Source: Mycobacterium sp.
GTDB lineage: Bacteria > Actinomycetota > Actinomycetes > Mycobacteriales > Mycobacteriaceae
Length of the DNA: 6,483 nucleotides
Assembly: GCA_023264755.1 (NCBI GenBank)
Contig: JAHFVB010000302.1
Span: 1-6,483, forward strand
Direction: 5' to 3'
Shown here: positions 1-5,804 of the stretch, in pieces
Position numbering within the stretch: the stretch's first letter is position 1
How the letters are laid out: the number at the start of each line of letters is the position of its first letter
The notes under the pieces: generated by a model
What the model saw: only the letters and a program-made list of their open reading frames with translations
What the model was told of the DNA's origin: nothing
The model's database searches: none
Program-made: the position numbers and the translations under genes

Positions 1-1
1 C

Positions 2-970
2 CTTGGCGCCACTGCCGCCGCCAGAGCCAACCAACGCCTGGTCATCGGGCCGTGGGACCACGTCGATTGGGGCCGACCCGACTCCACTCCCGCGCCCATG
101 CTGAAGGACATCGGGGCCGGCGCGGACAGCCCGATCAACGAGTTGATGCTCGACTGGTTCGACCACTTCCTCAAGGGCAAGGACCAGGGGTCGGACGACG
201 GAGTGGCGGGTAAGCCCCGCGTCGACTACTTCGTGATGGGTGCCAACAAGTGGAGGTCGGCGCCGAGTTGGCCGTTGCCCCAGACCCAATGGACCAAGTA
301 CTACCTGTCGGGGGCCGGTGGCATGCCGGACCGCAACGGTGCGCTCGGGACGCAACCGCCGGGAGCCGAGCGGGCCGATACCTACGTCTACGACCCCGCG
401 TACCCGGCCCCGAGCCTGGGCGGGCACTCCTGTTGCGGCGCGCAATCCGGCCCGCAGGGGCCCTACGACCAGACTCCGGTCGAACAGCGTTCCGACGTCT
501 TGGTCTACCGCAGCGCGCCGCTGTCGAGTGATACCGAGGTGACCGGGCCCGCGACGGTCGAGCTATGGGCCCAGTCGTCGGCGCCGGATACCGACTTCAC
601 CGCCAAGCTGACGGTGGTCCGGCCCGACGGGGAAGTGATCAACCTCAACAACGGGATCATCAGAACGGCCTTCACAGCGTCTTTGTCGCGGCCCGAACCC
701 CAGCTCCCCGGGCAACCCCACCAGTACCGGATCCAGATCTGGCCGACGAGCTATGAGTTCCGCGCCGGTGACCGCATTGGGCTCGAGGTCTCGAGCAGCG
801 ACTACCCGCAGTTCGCCCCCAACCCGAACACCGGGGATCCGTTCGGGCAGAGCACCACCGAACAGCCTGCGACACAAGCGATCCTGCACGACGCGGCCCA
901 CCCCTCGGTGCTGACGCTGCCGGTCATCCCGGCGGGTTCGGCGGGAGTCGACGCCTTCCCGAGGCCCTGA
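2..970 (+). CDS. CocE/NonD family hydrolase, C-terminal part (5' end outside window)
   Basis: This frame is open from the first complete codon to the TGA at 968-970, giving 322 residues of a longer protein. The ATG at 98 is internal, because the residues before it already belong to the fold. The motif IGPWDH (fragment residues 15-20) is the catalytic-His segment of the CocE / X-Pro dipeptidyl-peptidase S15 alpha/beta hydrolases. WFDHFLKG follows at about residue 52. The rest, from about residue 95, is the jelly-roll C-terminal domain (PepX_C), with DVLVYRSAPL, TDFTAKLTVVRPDG and a GDRIGLEVSSSDYP segment. The nucleophile Ser and acid Asp would lie upstream and cannot be checked. Family members hydrolyse esters or amides (cocaine esterase, glutaryl-7-ACA acylase, X-Pro peptidases); the substrate here is unknown. 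The gene converges on the R2lox gene with a one-base gap, so it is probably not functionally part of the downstream amine operon. Family assignment is sure; specificity is not. Confidence 0.9.
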   Translation, partial: LGATAAARANQRLVIGPWDHVDWGRPDSTPAPMLKDIGAGADSPINELMLDWFDHFLKGKDQGSDDGVAGKPRVDYFVMGANKWRSAPSWPLPQTQWTKYYLSGAGGMPDRNGALGTQPPGAERADTYVYDPAYPAPSLGGHSCCGAQSGPQGPYDQTPVEQRSDVLVYRSAPLSSDTEVTGPATVELWAQSSAPDTDFTAKLTVVRPDGEVINLNNGIIRTAFTASLSRPEPQLPGQPHQYRIQIWPTSYEFRAGDRIGLEVSSSDYPQFAPNPNTGDPFGQSTTEQPATQAILHDAAHPSVLTLPVIPAGSAGVDAFPRP

Positions 971-971
971 G

Positions 972-1913
972 CTAGGCCGACGCCCCCGTCAACGCCTTCT
1001 CGTCCTCGACGGCGAAGGTGTCCTCGAGTTGCAGCGGCGAGTAGTCGACGTCGATGTCCGCGACGGGGCGACCCCGAGCGCTGTTGATGGTCCCGAACCG
1101 GCGCAACCCCTTGTCGCTGGCGTACTGCATGGACTCCTCGGTGGTCAGGCCGAAGGGGATGTCGTTGCCGTAGGGGCGGTAGAAGTCGTCGGCATTGTTC
1201 AGGGCCAGCGGCATCAGTTCGTTCATCTTGGCCTCGAAGACGTCCCAGTTGGCGTCGTCGGCCGCGACGTGGCGCCGGCAGGTGAAGGTGCCCCACGCCA
1301 TGTGCCTGCGCTCGTCGTCGCCGATGCGCCGCACCAGTTCCTGCATGCCGGGCAGGATGTGACGGTCCACGCAGATCTTGTGCCACATGAAGTAACCCGT
1401 CAGCGCCATCATGCCTTCGACGATGTGGTTGTAGACCACCGACGCCCGAACCTGTGCGGCCGGTGCGGGATCGGTCCGTAGGGCGTCGAGCGACTCAGGC
1501 AGCTGCTCGTAGAAGATCGCCCGGTACGACGGGGTGTCCACGTAGCCGTGTAGGTCGTCGGTGATGCCCACCGCGTCGAGCCACATCCGGAACACCTGGG
1601 TGTGCTTGGCCTCCTCGAAGGCGAACTGCGTCAAGTACAGCTCGTCTCCGAGCCGGCCCTCGGCCCGCATCGCGGACAGGAACGGCTGGATGTCCTCGGT
1701 GACCGCTTCCTCGCCCGCGATGAACTGGGCACACAAGCGCGTGGCGACGTCGCGCTCGAGTTCGGTGAGCGACTCCCAATCGGCTCGATCGCGGGAGAAG
1801 TCGATGTCGGCCGGGTTCCAGAACTTCGCGTTCCCGCCGGCCATCAACTTCAACGGCAAGCTGTCCCAGTTCAGCCCGCCGGCCCCAAGTGCGTTGAATC
1901 CCGTTCGTGTCAT
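972..1913 (-). CDS. R2-like ligand-binding oxidase (R2lox), Mn/Fe ferritin-like protein
   Basis: The 313-residue protein belongs to the ribonucleotide-reductase R2 superfamily but to the R2lox branch, and is very like M. tuberculosis Rv0233 (often labelled nrdB). Metal ligands are visible as E68 (AGEEAV), E101 and H104 (EEAKH), E166 (YNHIVEG), and E201 and H204 (ERRHMAWG). V71 and Y161 match the Val-Tyr pair that forms the ether cross-link in studied R2lox proteins. Those enzymes build a Mn/Fe centre, bind a long-chain fatty acid and carry out two-electron oxidation; they are not active ribonucleotide reductases. The in vivo substrate is unknown. I chose the ATG at 1911-1913 because GAGGAGG sits six bases upstream and because it matches the family N-terminus ([12 protein letters not shown] at residues 12-23). 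The frame stays open to a GTG at 2012, but that extension is low-complexity and covers operator-like repeats. Compared from memory with Rv0233, one residue is missing near residue 127. The gene is transcribed away from the dimethylglycine oxidase operon. Confidence 0.95.
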   Translation of the reverse strand: MTRTGFNALGAGGLNWDSLPLKLMAGGNAKFWNPADIDFSRDRADWESLTELERDVATRLCAQFIAGEEAVTEDIQPFLSAMRAEGRLGDELYLTQFAFEEAKHTQVFRMWLDAVGITDDLHGYVDTPSYRAIFYEQLPESLDALRTDPAPAAQVRASVVYNHIVEGMMALTGYFMWHKICVDRHILPGMQELVRRIGDDERRHMAWGTFTCRRHVAADDANWDVFEAKMNELMPLALNNADDFYRPYGNDIPFGLTTEESMQYASDKGLRRFGTINSARGRPVADIDVDYSPLQLEDTFAVEDEKALTGASA

Positions 1914-1919
1914 GGAGGA

Positions 1920-1926
1920 CCTCCTC
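1920..1926 (-). promoter_or_regulatory. Ribosome binding site of the R2lox gene
   Basis: Read on the minus strand this is GAGGAGG, a near-perfect Shine-Dalgarno sequence six bases before the ATG at 1913-1911. It fixes the start and rules against the longer open frame that reaches 2012. A second purine-rich stretch, AAGGAGGACC (minus strand, 1950-1941), lies further upstream and is followed by ATC, not by a usual start codon. Confidence 0.85.
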
Positions 1927-1953
1927 AGGTCAGTTCCGATGGTCCTCCTTCGG

Positions 1954-2017
1954 GCTCCACAAATCCGTGACTTGTGGAGTTTTCGCGGCGGTCTGCGCCG
2001 CTGAGACTCCACGAGTC
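1954..2017. promoter_or_regulatory. Three copies of a 12-bp element, ACTCCACRAGTC, upstream of R2lox
   Basis: The copies are 1954-1965 on the plus strand (GCTCCACAAATC), 1969-1980 on the minus strand (ACTCCACAAGTC) and 2006-2017 on the plus strand (ACTCCACGAGTC). The last two differ at one of 12 positions; the first differs from the second at two. The first two face each other and make an 8-bp perfect inverted repeat (CTCCACAA / TTGTGGAG, 1955-1962 and 1972-1979). The third is itself palindromic (GACTC-CAC-GAGTC, 2005-2017). They lie 40-105 bp before the R2lox start, where binding sites for a transcription factor would be expected. I see no convincing -35/-10 pair for R2lox. Which protein binds is unknown. 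The repetition is seen directly; the operator role is inferred. Confidence 0.55.
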
Positions 2018-2062
2018 GCGGGGGGCTTCTGTGGTGGGGCTTGCGGTGGTGAGGTCTTCCTG

Positions 2063-2091
2063 TTGACGTGCGGCCCGAGGCAGAGAATCAT
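2063..2091 (+). promoter_or_regulatory. Candidate sigma-70-type promoter of the dimethylglycine oxidase operon
   Basis: TTGACG at 2063-2068 matches the -35 consensus at five of six positions. After a 17-bp spacer comes AATCAT (2086-2091), which keeps the important second A and final T of a -10 box. Transcription would begin near 2097-2099, inside the first GTTGCG half-site, leaving a leader of about 46 bases before the TTG start at 2144. If this is right, the ATG at 2090 lies upstream of the transcript and cannot be the start codon. The -10 is weak, so this is a proposal from sequence alone. Confidence 0.4.
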
Positions 2092-2092
2092 G

Positions 2093-2130
2093 TGTTGCGT
2101 AAAGCACTACACGTTGCGCAATACGCAACA
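2093..2130. promoter_or_regulatory. TetR-like operator: GTTGCGYA half-sites just before the dimethylglycine oxidase gene
   Basis: GTTGCGCAATACGCAAC at 2113-2129 is a 17-bp palindrome with one mismatched pair. A further half-site, GTTGCGTA (2094-2101), lies 19 bp upstream and starts a second, degenerate copy (2094-2110, 12 of 17 positions shared). The outer arms TGTTGCGTA (2093-2101) and TACGCAACA (2122-2130) are a perfect 9-bp inverted repeat with a 20-bp spacer. The block lies between the candidate -10 box and the Shine-Dalgarno sequence, a typical place for repressor binding. Symmetry and spacing fit a TetR-family dimer bound in tandem, but no regulator gene is in the window. In RNA the right arm could pair with either left arm, so a leader hairpin is a second reading. 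Confidence 0.6.
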
Positions 2131-2133
2131 ACT

Positions 2134-2139
2134 GGAGGA
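2134..2139 (+). promoter_or_regulatory. Ribosome binding site that decides the TTG start at 2144
   Basis: GGAGGA lies four bases before TTG (2144-2146). No other start codon in this frame nearby has comparable spacing. The alternative ATG at 2090 has only a weak purine run (CAGAGA) before it and would add 18 residues made from the operator sequence. Confidence 0.8.
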
Positions 2140-2143
2140 TCGC

Positions 2144-4636
2144 TTGGCCGCCCCCAAAGTCGTCGTCATCGGTGCGGGCATCGTCGGAGCCTCGTTGGCC
2201 GACGAACTCACCGCGCGTGGCTGGACCGACGTCACAGTGCTCGACCGCGGGCCGTTGTTCGCCACCGGCGGCTCGACGTCACACGCGCCCGGCCTGGTGT
2301 TTCAGACCAACCCGTCGAAGACCATGTCCGAGTTCGCGAAGTACACCGTGGACAAGTTCGGCGCGCTCGAGCATCCCGGCGGCTGGGCCTTCAATCCCGT
2401 CGGCGGCCTCGAGGTGGCCGCGACGCCGGAGCGCTGGGCGGACTTGCATCGCAAGGCCGGCTGGGCGCAGTCCTGGGGCATCGCGGGTGAACTGCTGAGC
2501 CCGGGGCGATGCGCGGAACTGCATCCGCTACTCGATGCCGGCCGCATCCTCGGTGGATTCCACACCCCCACAGACGGTTTGGTGAAGGCGCTACGCGCGG
2601 TGGAGGCGCAGGCACAGACTGCCACGGCGCGTGGAGCCAAGTTCCGGCCCAACACCGAGGTGCTCGGAATCCTCGACGACGGCAAGCGGGTCATCGGGGT
2701 CCGGACCGCGGCCGGCGACCTCGCCGCCGACGTCGTGGTGTGCTGCGCGGGCTTCTGGGGCGCCCAGTTGGCCAAGCAGGTCGGACTCGTCGTGCCCCTG
2801 GTGCCGATGGCGCACCAGTACGCGACGACCGGACGCATCGAGCCGTTGGTGGGCCGCAATACCGAAACGGCCGAGGCCGGACTGCCGATCCTGCGGCACC
2901 AGGATCAAGACCTCTACTTCCGCGAGCACGTCGACCGCATCGGCATCGGCTACTACGGGCACGCCCCGATGCCGGTGGACATGTCGACCCTGACCGCCGA
3001 CACCGCCGGTGAGCAGATGCCCTCAATGCTCCCGTTCACCGAGGACGACTTCGCTCCCGCCTGGCGCGAATCGGCGAAACTGCTTCCCGTGCTCAATGAT
3101 TCGAAACTCGAGCAGGGCTTCAACGGCATCTTCTCGTTCACCCCGGACGGCTTCTCCATCATGGGTGAGCACCGCGAGCTCAGCGGCTTCTGGGTGGCCG
3201 AGGCAGTCTGGGTGACCCACTCGGCCGGCGTCGCGAAGGCCACCGCCGAATGGATCATCGACGGCACCCCGACCGTCGACGTCCACGAATGCGACCTGTA
3301 CCGCTTCGAGGACGTGGCGCGCAGCGACGACTTCATCCTCACCACCAGCGCGCAGGCGTTCGTCGAGGTGTACGACATCATCCACCCGCACCAGTTCCGA
3401 GAGGCGTTGCGGGGGTTGCGCACCAGCCCCTTCTACCACCGCCAGCAGGAGTTGGGGGCGTTCTTCTACGAAGGCGGCGGGTGGGAGCGGCCGGCCTGGT
3501 TCGAGGCGAATGCCGCACTGGCGCAACGGCTGCGCGCCGACGGGTTACCCTTCCCGGAGCGCGACGACTGGGCGGCGAAGTTCTGGTCGCCGATCGCCAT
3601 CGCCGAGGCGCACTGGACCCGTGAACACGTGGCCATGTACGACATGACCCCACTGACGCGCTACGAGGTGACCGGCCGCGGAGCTGCCGCGCTGCTACAA
3701 CGGCTCACCACCAACGACGTCGACAAGAGCGTCGGATCGGTCACCTACACCTTGCTGCTGGACGAAAACGGCGGCATCCGCAGCGATCTCACCGTCGCGC
3801 GGCTGGCTGCCGACCGCTTCCAGGTGGGTGCCAACGGCCCGTTGGACTTCGACTGGATAACCCGGCATCTCCCCGAGGACGGCAGCGTGACGGTGCGCGA
3901 CATCACCGGAGCGACGTGTTGTGTCGGCGTGTGGGGCCCCGCGGCGCGGGAGCTGGTGGCGCCGTTGTGCCCCGACGACCTGTCGCATGCGGGGTTCAAG
4001 TACTTCCGCGCCCTGCAGACCTACCTGGGCGCCATCCCGGTGACCATGATGCGGGTGTCCTACGTCGGCGAACTCGGCTGGGAGATCTACGCCGACGCCG
4101 CCTACGGTGCGGCACTGTGGGACCTGTTGTGGGAGGCCGGTCAACCGCACGGTGTGATCGCCGCGGGCCGAATCGCGTTCAACGGCTTGCGGATCGAGAA
4201 GGGCTACCGGTCGTGGGGCACCGACGTGACCACCGAGCATCAACCGGCCGCCGCCGGGCTGGACTTCGCCGTGCGCATGACCAAGGGCGACTTCGTCGGC
4301 AAGGCGGCGCTGGAGCAGGCTTCGGCCCCGACGAAGACGTTGCGCAGCATCGTCTTCCACGACCCCACTGCGGTGGTGCTGGGCAAGGAACCGGTGTATC
4401 TCGTCAGCGGCCGGCAGGAGCGCAGCGACCAGGGGATCGGTAGCGCCGGGTGTGTGGGTTACGTGACCAGTGCGGGCTACTCGGCGACCGTCGGGCGCTG
4501 CCTGGCCTATGCGTGGCTGCCGGCCGCGACGCAGCCGGGTGACGTGGTCGAGGTCGACTACCGCGGTAGTCGTTACGGGGCAACGGTGCACGAGGAGCCG
4601 GTGGTGGACGCGGAAATGACTCGGATCAGGCGATGA
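2144..4636 (+). CDS. Dimethylglycine oxidase-type flavoprotein (FAD oxidoreductase fused to GcvT-like folate domain)
   Basis: The 830-residue product has the same length as, and from memory is colinear with, Arthrobacter globiformis dimethylglycine oxidase. That enzyme oxidises N,N-dimethylglycine to sarcosine, makes H2O2 and channels the released carbon to tetrahydrofolate as 5,10-methylene-THF. The N-terminal DAO domain (about 5-370) has the Rossmann motif GAGIVG (10-15) and H47 in STSHAPG, matching the His that carries covalent FAD. H224 (MAHQY) and Y258 (DLYFRE) match its active-site H225 and Y259. A linker domain (about 370-425) is followed by GcvT (about 427-700). There D548 in GGIRSDLTV matches the catalytic Asp (D552, or D101 of E. 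coli T-protein), followed by [11 protein letters not shown] (639-649) and [12 protein letters not shown] (683-694). A GcvT C-terminal domain ends the protein. It starts at TTG (2144), chosen by Shine-Dalgarno and homologue length; the frame is open back to 1907. Residues 753-770 look like a loop insertion. Sarcosine dehydrogenase is the main alternative. Confidence 0.9.
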   Translation: MAAPKVVVIGAGIVGASLADELTARGWTDVTVLDRGPLFATGGSTSHAPGLVFQTNPSKTMSEFAKYTVDKFGALEHPGGWAFNPVGGLEVAATPERWADLHRKAGWAQSWGIAGELLSPGRCAELHPLLDAGRILGGFHTPTDGLVKALRAVEAQAQTATARGAKFRPNTEVLGILDDGKRVIGVRTAAGDLAADVVVCCAGFWGAQLAKQVGLVVPLVPMAHQYATTGRIEPLVGRNTETAEAGLPILRHQDQDLYFREHVDRIGIGYYGHAPMPVDMSTLTADTAGEQMPSMLPFTEDDFAPAWRESAKLLPVLNDSKLEQGFNGIFSFTPDGFSIMGEHRELSGFWVAEAVWVTHSAGVAKATAEWIIDGTPTVDVHECDLYRFEDVARSDDFILTTSAQAFVEVYDIIHPHQFREALRGLRTSPFYHRQQELGAFFYEGGGWERPAWFEANAALAQRLRADGLPFPERDDWAAKFWSPIAIAEAHWTREHVAMYDMTPLTRYEVTGRGAAALLQRLTTNDVDKSVGSVTYTLLLDENGGIRSDLTVARLAADRFQVGANGPLDFDWITRHLPEDGSVTVRDITGATCCVGVWGPAARELVAPLCPDDLSHAGFKYFRALQTYLGAIPVTMMRVSYVGELGWEIYADAAYGAALWDLLWEAGQPHGVIAAGRIAFNGLRIEKGYRSWGTDVTTEHQPAAAGLDFAVRMTKGDFVGKAALEQASAPTKTLRSIVFHDPTAVVLGKEPVYLVSGRQERSDQGIGSAGCVGYVTSAGYSATVGRCLAYAWLPAATQPGDVVEVDYRGSRYGATVHEEPVVDAEMTRIRR

Positions 4637-4672
4637 GCGCCTGCGCGAAGAGCAGAGGGCGGCGATGAGCGC
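4629..4672 (+). repeat. 12-bp direct repeat GGCGATGAGCGC carrying two ATGA start-stop overlaps
   Basis: GGCGATGAGCGC occurs at 4629-4640, across the stop codon of the dimethylglycine oxidase gene, and again at 4661-4672, across the start codon of the MSOX-like gene. The copies are exact and 32 bp apart, so they lie in different reading frames. The repeat places an ATGA at both sites. It could come from a small duplication that separated two genes formerly joined by a single ATGA overlap. Confidence 0.7.
4633..4668 (+). other. 11-codon mini-ORF linking the two flavoprotein genes by ATGA overlaps
   Basis: The ATG at 4633-4635 overlaps the TGA of the upstream gene (4634-4636). It opens 11 codons ([11 protein letters not shown]) ending in TGA at 4666-4668, which overlaps the ATG of the next gene (4665-4667). 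Ribosomes could therefore step from one gene to the next through this short frame. Its first three residues repeat those of the downstream protein (MSA) because of the 12-bp repeat. No strong Shine-Dalgarno precedes it. Whether it is translated cannot be told from sequence; a peptide function is not implied. Confidence 0.35.
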
Positions 4673-5804
4673 TTCATATGACGTCATCGTCGTCGGGCTC
4701 GGTGGCATGGGCAGCAGCGCGGCCTACCACCTGGCCAGTCGTGGCCAGCGGGTGCTGGGGCTGGAGAAGTTCACCCCGGCCCACGACCGCGGCTCCAGTC
4801 ACGGCGGCTCGCGCATCATCCGCCAGTCGTACTTCGAGGATCCGGCCTACGTGCCACTGCTGCTGCGCGCATACGAACTGTGGGAGCAGCTGGCACGAGA
4901 CACCGGACGCGAGGTGTACCGGATCACCGGCGGACTGTTCAGCGGCCCACCCGACTGCCTCACGGTCGCGGGCAGCCTGCGCGCCGCGCGGGAGTGGGGG
5001 CTGTCGCACGAGGTGCTGGACGCGGCCGAGATCCGGTCGCGATTCCCGAACTTCACGCCTCAGCAGGGCGATATCGCGCTGTACGAGGGCAAGGCCGGCT
5101 TCGCCCGCCCGGAGTTGACCGTGCAGGCGCACCTCTACCTGGCCGGGCGCGCCGGTGCCGAACTGCACTTCGGCGAGCCGGTGCTGGACTGGGCCGAGAC
5201 CGCCGACGGCGTACGGGTCACCACCGAGCGCGGGAGCTACACCGCGGGACAACTGGTGATCTGTCCGGGCGCGTGGGCCCCGCAGCTGCTCGCCGAGTTC
5301 CACATCCCGATCACCGTCGAACGTCAGGTGCTGTACTGGCTGGACCCGATCGGTGGCCCGGCGCCATTCGAGGATCACCCGATCTTCATCGACGAGAACG
5401 CCGCAGGCCAGCAGATCTACGGCTTCCCCGCCATCGACGGGCCGGCCGGTGGGGTCAAGGTGGCCTTCTTCCGCAAGGGCATCGTCTGTACGCCCGAATC
5501 CATCGACCGGGTGGTGCATCCGCAGGAGATCGAGGAGATGCGGGCCCGGGTCGGCGAGCTGTTGCCGGCGCTCGACGGCCCCTGCGTGCATTCGGCCACC
5601 TGCATGTACTCCAACACCCCCGACGAGCACTTCGTCATCGCTCGGCATCCCGACAGTACGAATGTGACGGTGGCGTGCGGCTTTTCGGGGCACGGGTTCA
5701 AGTTCGTGCCCGTGGTCGGGGAGATCCTCGCCGACCTGGCCATCGACGGGCAGACTGCGCATCCGATTTCGTTGTTCGACCCGAAGCGACTGGTGACCAC
5801 GTGA
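4665..5804 (+). CDS. Monomeric sarcosine oxidase / N-methyl amino acid oxidase family flavoenzyme
   Basis: The 379-residue product belongs to the MSOX/SolA family, which oxidises secondary N-methyl amines such as sarcosine or N-methyl-L-tryptophan with O2, giving the demethylated amine, formaldehyde and H2O2. The Rossmann motif GLGGMG is at 11-16. [10 protein letters not shown] (44-53) supplies H46, R50 and R53, matching MSOX H45, R49 and R52. K265 matches the O2-activating Lys265. C313 in ATCMY matches the Cys (C315) that binds FAD covalently, Y315 matches Y317, and K346 in GFSGHGFKF matches K348, which holds the substrate carboxylate. The odd point is F269, where MSOX has His269 and E. coli SolA also has His. 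Context after dimethylglycine oxidase favours sarcosine to glycine; another N-methyl amino acid is possible. The ATG at 4665 has a modest GAGGG five bases upstream and overlaps the mini-ORF stop. The protein is soluble, with no signal peptide. Confidence 0.88.
   Translation: MSASYDVIVVGLGGMGSSAAYHLASRGQRVLGLEKFTPAHDRGSSHGGSRIIRQSYFEDPAYVPLLLRAYELWEQLARDTGREVYRITGGLFSGPPDCLTVAGSLRAAREWGLSHEVLDAAEIRSRFPNFTPQQGDIALYEGKAGFARPELTVQAHLYLAGRAGAELHFGEPVLDWAETADGVRVTTERGSYTAGQLVICPGAWAPQLLAEFHIPITVERQVLYWLDPIGGPAPFEDHPIFIDENAAGQQIYGFPAIDGPAGGVKVAFFRKGIVCTPESIDRVVHPQEIEEMRARVGELLPALDGPCVHSATCMYSNTPDEHFVIARHPDSTNVTVACGFSGHGFKFVPVVGEILADLAIDGQTAHPISLFDPKRLVTT

Noticed and set aside
963..978. GGCC / GGCC inverted repeat as a possible terminator between the convergent genes.
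   Set aside because: The stem is only four base pairs with an eight-base loop and no U tract, too weak to support a terminator.
947..1002. Near-repeat GTCRACGCCTTCYCG at 947-961 and 988-1002.
   Set aside because: The two copies fall in the ends of two unrelated genes on opposite strands and consist of common high-GC codons; chance similarity is the simplest reading.
972..1913. Labelling this gene as a ribonucleotide-diphosphate reductase beta subunit.
   Set aside because: The Val-Tyr cross-link pair, the E/H ligand pattern and the match to R2lox place it outside functional R2 proteins, and no large-subunit gene is nearby.
1914..2012. An N-terminal extension of R2lox from the GTG at 2012.
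   Set aside because: The extension is a basic low-complexity stretch, covers the repeated ACTCCACRAGTC elements and ignores the strong Shine-Dalgarno before the ATG at 1911-1913.
2093..2143. A glycine riboswitch or other metabolite-sensing leader before the dimethylglycine oxidase gene.
   Set aside because: The likely leader is about 46 bases, too short for a glycine riboswitch, and the conserved core is not seen. The symmetric half-sites fit a protein operator better.
3695..4708. A 337-codon open frame on the minus strand, opposite the GcvT part of the dimethylglycine oxidase.
   Set aside because: Its composition is low-complexity and it is antisense to strongly conserved GcvT motifs; I treat it as a shadow frame.
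4674..5762. A 362-codon open frame on the minus strand, opposite the MSOX-like gene.
   Set aside because: It is the usual antisense shadow of a high-GC coding region. The product is rich in Arg, Gly, Val and His with no recognisable motif, while the plus strand carries a complete set of family residues.
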